Source: Collinsella sp. (GTDB lineage Bacteria; Actinomycetota; Coriobacteriia; Coriobacteriales; Coriobacteriaceae). From it: 64,000 nucleotides of DNA. The notes under the pieces are model-generated. The model did no database searches. It worked only from the letters and a program-made list of their open reading frames with translations, and was not told the origin of the DNA. The DNA lies in assembly GCA_031296755.1 (NCBI GenBank), contig JAUMMZ010000050.1, forward strand, positions 8,295 to 72,294, in the 5' to 3' direction. The translations under genes and the position numbers were made by a program. Every line of letters starts with the position of its first letter. Within the stretch, counting starts at the first letter, position 1. Of this stretch, positions 56,447 through 64,000 are shown one piece after another.

Positions 56447-56578
56447 CTGGGACGGGGATTAAAAAATCATTATGCATAGGAAGTCATAATTATCATTTTG
56501 TAAACAATTCTATGTAATTAATGCCATGGGCGATGCTTGCGGTTAGAATACCGCGAGGCCTAACTACACACCTTTAAG

Positions 56579-56596
56579 CCGGTCCTGTGAGACCGG
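56579..56596 (+). promoter_or_regulatory. PyrR-binding-type hairpin before carA
   Basis: CCGGTCCTGTGAGACCGG forms a hairpin whose loop TCCTGTGAG fits the PyrR-binding consensus UCCNGNGAG. The AAGGAG of carA follows directly, so PyrR with UMP/UTP could block ribosome binding, as proposed for mycobacterial pyr operons. Confidence 0.65.
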
Positions 56597-56607
56597 GAAG
56601 GAGAACT

Positions 56608-58053
56608 ATGGCGAACAACCATATTGCGGGCGCTGCCGCCCGCACCATCGCGCCCAGTGAGCTGTGCCAGCGTATGCTGGCTAAAACCAGCAAGGGCACC
56701 TGCGGTCCCTGCATCCTGTATCTTGAGGATGGGACCATTTTTTATGGCCGTGCATGTGGTGCCGAGGGTACCGCAGCCGGCGAGGTCTGCTTTAACACGT
56801 CGCTCGAGGGCTACTTTGAGGTCATGACCGATCCGAGCTATGCCGGCCAAATCGTAACCATGACCTATCCGCAGATCGGCAACTACGGCATTGACGAGAC
56901 CGATGTTCAGTCGGCCTTCCCCGGCGATACCGCTCGCCCCGCGAGCGCTCCCGCCATGCGCGGCATGGTCGTCCATGACATGTGCGCCACGCCTTCTAAC
57001 TGGCGCTCGACTGTCAGCGTGCCGGAGTACCTGCGTGCACACGGCATCGTCGCTATCGAGGGCGTCGACACCCGCGCTCTTGTGCGCCACCTGCGCGACA
57101 ACGGCTCCAAGATGGGTATCATCTCGACCGAGGTCTTTGACGTCGACGAACTTGCCGAGCGTCTGGCCGCAGCCCCCACGTTGGTGGGCGAGAACTTGGT
57201 CAAGACCGTGAGCTGCCCCGAGTCTCATGCCTTTGCTGCGAGCGACCTGCCTGCTACGCATGACTTTGCGCTCACCCCCGCCGCCCCTGCCCGCCACAAG
57301 GTTGTTGCCTACGACTGCGGCGTGAAGCGCGGCATTCTGGAGGGCCTGGTCCGCGCCGGCTGCGATCTTACCGTCGTGCCGTGGGATACGCCCGCGAGTG
57401 AGGTGCTCGACATGAATCCCGATGGCGTCTTTTTGTCCAACGGCCCCGGCGATCCCGATGCCGTGGTGGAGACCTACGAGCAGGTGCAGCAGCTGATCGG
57501 CAAGGTGCCGGTCTTTGGTATTTGCCTGGGTCATCAGATGATCAGCTTGGCGTGCGGCGCTCAGATGGAAAAGCTTAAGTTCGGCCACCGCGGTGGTAAC
57601 CAGCCGGTTATGAACCTGGTGAGCCGCCGCGTGGAGATCACCGCGCAAAACCACGGCTTTGGCCTGCTGTTCCCCAGCTTGGGCAAGCTCGTCCCCGAGC
57701 TTTCGGGCGACGAGACCGAGCATACGGTCGATGGCGATCTGCGCGCCTGGGTGCGTCGCGGCATCGCGCCGGTCGTGATGAACGAGCGCTTTGGTCGCAT
57801 TCGTCTGACGCACGTGAACCTCAATGACGGTACCGCCGAGGGCATCCAGCTGCTCGACGCGCCGTGCTTCTCGGTGCAGTACCACCCCGAGGCCTCACCT
57901 GGCCCCACCGATGCTCACTATCTCTTTACCGCCTTTACGCGACTCATGGACGGCGAGGAGAACTACCTGGACATCGACACCGCGAAGGACCGCCTGCAGG
58001 GCTGGAACTTTGCCGACAATGGTTCCGCTGCGACCGAGACCGAGGAGAACTAA
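56608..58053 (+). CDS. carA: Carbamoyl-phosphate synthase small (glutaminase) subunit
   Basis: 481 residues from ATG 56608 (AAGGAG upstream), well above the usual 360-390. The N-terminal CarA domain (EGYFEVMTDPSYAGQIVTMTYPQIGNYG) and the class I glutaminase with Cys306 in GICLGHQ are intact, as is YHPEASPGP. Extra length comes from an N-terminal extension, about 45 residues inserted between QNHGFGL and THVNLNDGT, and a C-terminal tail. It supplies ammonia from glutamine to CarB for pyrimidine and arginine synthesis. Confidence 0.95.
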   Translation: MANNHIAGAAARTIAPSELCQRMLAKTSKGTCGPCILYLEDGTIFYGRACGAEGTAAGEVCFNTSLEGYFEVMTDPSYAGQIVTMTYPQIGNYGIDETDVQSAFPGDTARPASAPAMRGMVVHDMCATPSNWRSTVSVPEYLRAHGIVAIEGVDTRALVRHLRDNGSKMGIISTEVFDVDELAERLAAAPTLVGENLVKTVSCPESHAFAASDLPATHDFALTPAAPARHKVVAYDCGVKRGILEGLVRAGCDLTVVPWDTPASEVLDMNPDGVFLSNGPGDPDAVVETYEQVQQLIGKVPVFGICLGHQMISLACGAQMEKLKFGHRGGNQPVMNLVSRRVEITAQNHGFGLLFPSLGKLVPELSGDETEHTVDGDLRAWVRRGIAPVVMNERFGRIRLTHVNLNDGTAEGIQLLDAPCFSVQYHPEASPGPTDAHYLFTAFTRLMDGEENYLDIDTAKDRLQGWNFADNGSAATETEEN

Positions 58054-58054
58054 C

Positions 58055-61369
<3,315 letters not shown>

Positions 61370-61381
61370 TGTGACCTGTCC

Positions 61382-61472
61382 GGCCGGGGTGGGAGGGGCC
61401 GAGATTTCCCCCTTTCGCTCCGGCTGCAAGCAGAGTCGCTCAGGAGGAAACTCGGCCCCTCCCGCCCCGGCC
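61382..61472. repeat. Long intergenic palindrome 1 after carB (core family B)
   Basis: Arms 61382-61407 and 61448-61472 are inverted repeats with two differences. The core 61408-61447 contains TTCGCTCC and AGTCGCTC around a small hairpin. The same pair of blocks occurs, inverted, in the palindrome 61623-61727. Confidence 0.8.
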
Positions 61473-61545
61473 TGCGGTGACTTGGCTGCACCGTGTGCTG
61501 CGGAAGGGGCTTTGCGCGATGACTAGGGCTGAATAAAAAGTGAGT

Positions 61546-61581
61546 GTGGGATCCGCCGTTCGTTCGAACGGCGGATCCCAC
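61546..61581. terminator. 17-bp hairpin between carB and purE
   Basis: Perfect stem GTGGGATCCGCCGTTCG and complement with a two-base loop. It is strong enough to stop transcription but followed only by GTTAATATTT. Confidence 0.6.
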
Positions 61582-61622
61582 GTTAATATTTCAGCCAACG
61601 TACGTCATGGCAATCCCCGGTA

Positions 61623-61727
61623 GGTCCCCGGGTGCCCCGCGGCAGGCTGGGTTTATTGTCCGAGCGACTTTGCGAAGCAAGGGGAGCGAAGATAAAAACC
61701 CAGCCCGCCGCGGGGCACCCGGGGACC
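61623..61727. repeat. Long intergenic palindrome 2 before purE (core family B)
   Basis: Arms 61623-61654 and 61696-61727 match at 31 of 32 positions. The core 61655-61695, read on the minus strand, again has TTCGCTCC and AGTCGCTC around TTGCTTCGCAA. Arms differ completely from palindrome 1. Confidence 0.85.
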
Positions 61728-61813
61728 GCAGGGACGGGAGCAGCTATACTACTCTCAGTAGTTAAGGGTCGCGGATTGGCCGCGTCACCGCTCTCAACAG
61801 GAGGTCTTTGTTT

Positions 61814-62278
61814 ATGGCAGATCAAAAGCCGGTTGTCGGGATCATCATGGGCTCCAAGTCCGATCTGGGCGTTATGGAAGGCTGCACCGCCGAGCTCGAG
61901 GCGCTTGGTGTGCCCTATGAGCTCGTCATTGCGAGCGCACACCGCACGCCGGCGAAGGTCCACGAGTGGGCCTCGACTGCCGCCGATCGCGGTATCAAAG
62001 TGATTATCGCCGCCGCCGGCAAGGCTGCTCACCTGGGCGGTGTCGTGGCTGCGTTTACGCCGCTGCCGGTCATCGGCGTGCCTATGAAGACGAGCGATCT
62101 GGGTGGTATGGACTCGCTGCTGTCGATGGTGCAGATGCCTTCGGGCGTGCCCGTTGCCTGTGTGGCCATCAACGGTGCCAAGAACGCTGCCATTTACGCC
62201 ACGCAGATTCTGGGCGCATGCGACCCCGAGTACCGCAAGGTTATCGAGAAGATGAAGCAGGAGATGGCTGACGCCTAA
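61814..62278 (+). CDS. purE: N5-carboxyaminoimidazole ribonucleotide mutase, class I PurE
   Basis: 154 residues with GIIMGSKSDLGVMEG, the catalytic SAHRTP and GKAAHLGGVVAAFT. It carries out the CAIR step of purine synthesis. AGGAGG stands nine bases before the ATG. purK is not in the window. Confidence 0.96.
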   Translation: MADQKPVVGIIMGSKSDLGVMEGCTAELEALGVPYELVIASAHRTPAKVHEWASTAADRGIKVIIAAAGKAAHLGGVVAAFTPLPVIGVPMKTSDLGGMDSLLSMVQMPSGVPVACVAINGAKNAAIYATQILGACDPEYRKVIEKMKQEMADA

Positions 62279-62314
62279 GCGCTCTGCCAGTCCATTTGCA
62301 GCATAAGGAGAGCC

Positions 62315-63313
62315 ATGTCCGACTATCAGGGAAAGCGTTTTTCGGCTTCTCGGATTCCCGATCCAGCCAAGTCGGGAGCAGCCCGCGCGCCGCAGCAGGG
62401 TCGGACATCCTCTCCTCAGCAGTCACGTGCGCCGCGCCCCGTGACGCCGGCGAAGCATCGCCGTCAGGATACACCTGCTGCATATCGCCCTTCGTCATAC
62501 AGTACGGCCAAGAAGTCACCTCGCTCTTCGGCGCATGCCGCGCCATCGAGCTATACCGAGCCGCCGCGCAAAAATCGCCGCTCCGTCATTCCCATTCTGC
62601 TCATCATCATCGGTATTGGCCTGATCGTTGCTGCGGCCGCTATCTTTATCAACGCGCAGATTGGCTACAAGCAGGCGAGCGAGTCGTATCAAAAAATCGA
62701 AAAGCAATATGTGAGCGACAAGGACGCCAGTGGCGTGCCAATTATCGACTTCAATGCGCTTGCCCAGACAAATCCCGAGGTTGTGGGTTGGATTTACGCG
62801 CCCGGCACCAACATCAACTACCCCGTGGTGCAGACCAACAACAACTCCAAGTACCTCAACACGCTGTTCGACGGCACCGCCAATGCGTCGGGTGCCATCT
62901 TCCTGGATAGCGACGACACCGCGCCGGGCATGGTGGATCAGCAGACCACGATTTACGGTCATCACATGAACGACGGTTCGATGTTCAACGTGATTTCGGA
63001 TACGACCGATCAAGCGACGTTCGACAGCATGGACTACGTGTACTACATCACACGTGACGCGACGTATAAGCTGCGTCCGCTGGCGACCAAGGTGGTCGAG
63101 GACACGTATGCCAAGGCGCGCACGCCCAACTTTGAGGGCGATGACGGACTGAAGAATTATCTGTCCGAGATGCTCGACGGTGCCTCTGCCGTGGCGAGCG
63201 ATGCCACCGATCGTGCCGCTTCGGCAACCAAGGTCGTAACGCTTGTGACCTGCCGTTCGTTATCGCTGAGCAACACACGTGCCGTCATGGTGCTCACGCC
63301 GGTCGAGGAATAA
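62315..63313 (+). CDS. Class B sortase
   Basis: 332 residues. A basic, Ser/Pro/Gln-rich cytoplasmic N-terminus (about 85 residues) precedes one membrane segment (IPILLIIIGIGLIVAAAAIFI). The sortase fold has catalytic His216 (TIYGHHM), Cys313 (TLVTC) and Arg322 (NTRAVMVL). Class B sortases attach selected surface proteins to the cell wall; whether this one handles the LPATG, LPEAG or MPSTG proteins in the window is unknown. GGAG upstream of the ATG. Confidence 0.9.
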   Translation: MSDYQGKRFSASRIPDPAKSGAARAPQQGRTSSPQQSRAPRPVTPAKHRRQDTPAAYRPSSYSTAKKSPRSSAHAAPSSYTEPPRKNRRSVIPILLIIIGIGLIVAAAAIFINAQIGYKQASESYQKIEKQYVSDKDASGVPIIDFNALAQTNPEVVGWIYAPGTNINYPVVQTNNNSKYLNTLFDGTANASGAIFLDSDDTAPGMVDQQTTIYGHHMNDGSMFNVISDTTDQATFDSMDYVYYITRDATYKLRPLATKVVEDTYAKARTPNFEGDDGLKNYLSEMLDGASAVASDATDRAASATKVVTLVTCRSLSLSNTRAVMVLTPVEE

Positions 63314-63368
63314 AGTGTCCGGGAGCCCCGTCCCAAAAAGACTACCCTGGAAATCAAAAGGAGATATG

Positions 63369-63785
63369 ATGCTTGAAAGCGGCAAATCGATGCCTTCGGT
63401 TGATGCTTGGCTGCGCGAAGCCAAGGCCGATGTTTCGGCGGCTGATTGTGGGATGTACCTGACACACAATGGCGTGGTGCGTGCGACGCCTAAGTCCGAG
63501 GTGCGTGGGGTCGAGACAGATGGTGTGGCGCCTGGACATAAGGTGGGCGGCATGGTGTTTGGCTTCGATGCCGAAAAGGTGCAGGCTGCTATCGAGGCCA
63601 CGAGCGCGATGCCGGGTATCGGCTATGTGCGCGTGTGGCTGGCGAGTGGCGAGCTTACCGTGGGCGACGACATCATGCTCGTGCTCATTGGCGGAGACAT
63701 TCGCCCGCATGTGGTCGATGCGCTGCAGGCGCTCGTCGGTACCATCAAAAATGAGTGTGTGAGCGAGGTCGAGCGCGAGGCGTAA
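63369..63785 (+). CDS. MoaE-like protein (molybdopterin synthase catalytic subunit homologue), motif-poor
   Basis: 138 residues from ATG 63369 (AAGGAG seven bases upstream; an ATG three bases earlier is too close). The middle (AIEATSAMPGIGYVRVWLASGELTVGDDIMLVLIGGD) follows the MoaE pattern with its GELxVGD turn. However, the HR and PIWKKE active-site segments of MoaE are not seen; the C-terminus reads IKNECVSEVEREA. No moaD or other cofactor gene is adjacent. It may be a diverged homologue with another role. Confidence 0.6.
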   Translation: MLESGKSMPSVDAWLREAKADVSAADCGMYLTHNGVVRATPKSEVRGVETDGVAPGHKVGGMVFGFDAEKVQAAIEATSAMPGIGYVRVWLASGELTVGDDIMLVLIGGDIRPHVVDALQALVGTIKNECVSEVEREA

Positions 63786-63831
63786 GGCCGGCAGCAGCAC
63801 TCGACAACAAAAAGCCCGCTGGCAGTTCATC

Positions 63832-64000
63832 AGTGAACCGCGCCCCAAATCTTGGACGTCCTAAATAGCGACTAGGCCGCAAGGGCCTGATTCCGGTACT
63901 CCTCCGGGGTCAGGCCCTTCAATCTTACCTGCCTCCGGCTCGTGTTCCAGTGGACTATGTATTCCTCCAGGTCGCGTTTGAAATCCTCGAACGTCTTCCA
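63832..64000 (-). mobile_element. IS3-family insertion sequence, right-hand end
   Basis: Contains the transposase tail (63872-64000, minus) and, beyond its stop codon, about 40 bases up to TGAACCGCGCCCC (from 63832) that look like the terminal inverted repeat. The rest of the element lies outside the window. Confidence 0.75.
63872..64000 (-). CDS. IS3-family transposase (orfB), C-terminal fragment at the window edge
   Basis: 42 residues are visible, reading WKTFEDFKRDLEEYIVHWN and then RLKGLTPEEYRNQALAA. This is the end of the DDE integrase-type transposase of IS3 elements (YI.WYN and GL.P..YR pattern). It is cut by the window edge, not necessarily truncated in the genome. Confidence 0.85.
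   Translation of the reverse strand, partial: WKTFEDFKRDLEEYIVHWNTSRRQVRLKGLTPEEYRNQALAA

Overview
The window looks like chromosomal DNA of a GC-rich gut actinobacterium of the class Coriobacteriia, most likely Collinsella or a close relative. I base this on the recF-dciA-gyrB-gyrA order after dnaA/dnaN, leader genes of actinobacterial type, LPXTG-type thioester and pilin adhesins, and codon use. The genus cannot be proved from sequence reading alone.

The window spans the replication origin. Left of about 21 kb the housekeeping genes run mostly on the minus strand: rpmH-rnpA-yidD-yidC-jag, then rsmG, three perfect parS sites, parA-parB and a small membrane protein. Right of it they run on the plus strand: an unusual GHKL-ATPase/winged-helix gene, dnaA, dnaN, recF, dciA, gyrB, gyrA. 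The dnaA-dnaN spacer holds a DnaA-trio-like element and an AT-rich stretch, so it is the best candidate unwinding site. A second cluster of DnaA-box-like sites lies between rpmH and the ATPase gene.

Far left (1-15.7 kb): purB (cut by the window edge), a decayed repeat field built partly from the 3' end of tRNA-Gly, tRNA-Gly itself, a large thioester-domain surface adhesin, an M28-peptidase-like membrane protein that has lost key catalytic residues, a pair of WYL regulators, a DinG-type helicase fused to an exonuclease, ddl and rlmN.

Centre right (32.4-46.6 kb): a tRNA Ile-Ala-Ile cluster, a bifunctional-nuclease-domain gene, two small conserved unknowns, typA, two sortase-anchored pilin/adhesin genes with no class C sortase beside them, a bactofilin-like membrane protein, a TRIC/YadS-type channel, an AbiEi/DUF559-like nuclease gene framed by inverted repeats, and two tRNA-Ser genes.

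Right (46.6-64 kb): the rpsF-ssb-rpsR-rplI operon, dnaB, purine genes purA, purD and purE, a Nudix hydrolase, an ABC exporter, carA-carB with a PyrR-type hairpin before carA, a class B sortase, a MoaE-like gene, and the tail of an IS3-family transposase at the edge. DnaA, DnaN, DciA, DnaB, gyrase and SSB together make up much of the initiation and elongation machinery. PurA, PurB, PurD, PurE and CarAB cover parts of nucleotide synthesis.

The least expected feature is a set of long intergenic palindromes. At least two (gyrB-gyrA and upstream of the ABC exporter) share a 36-of-42 base core but have different, self-complementary arms. Two more between carB and purE share another core.
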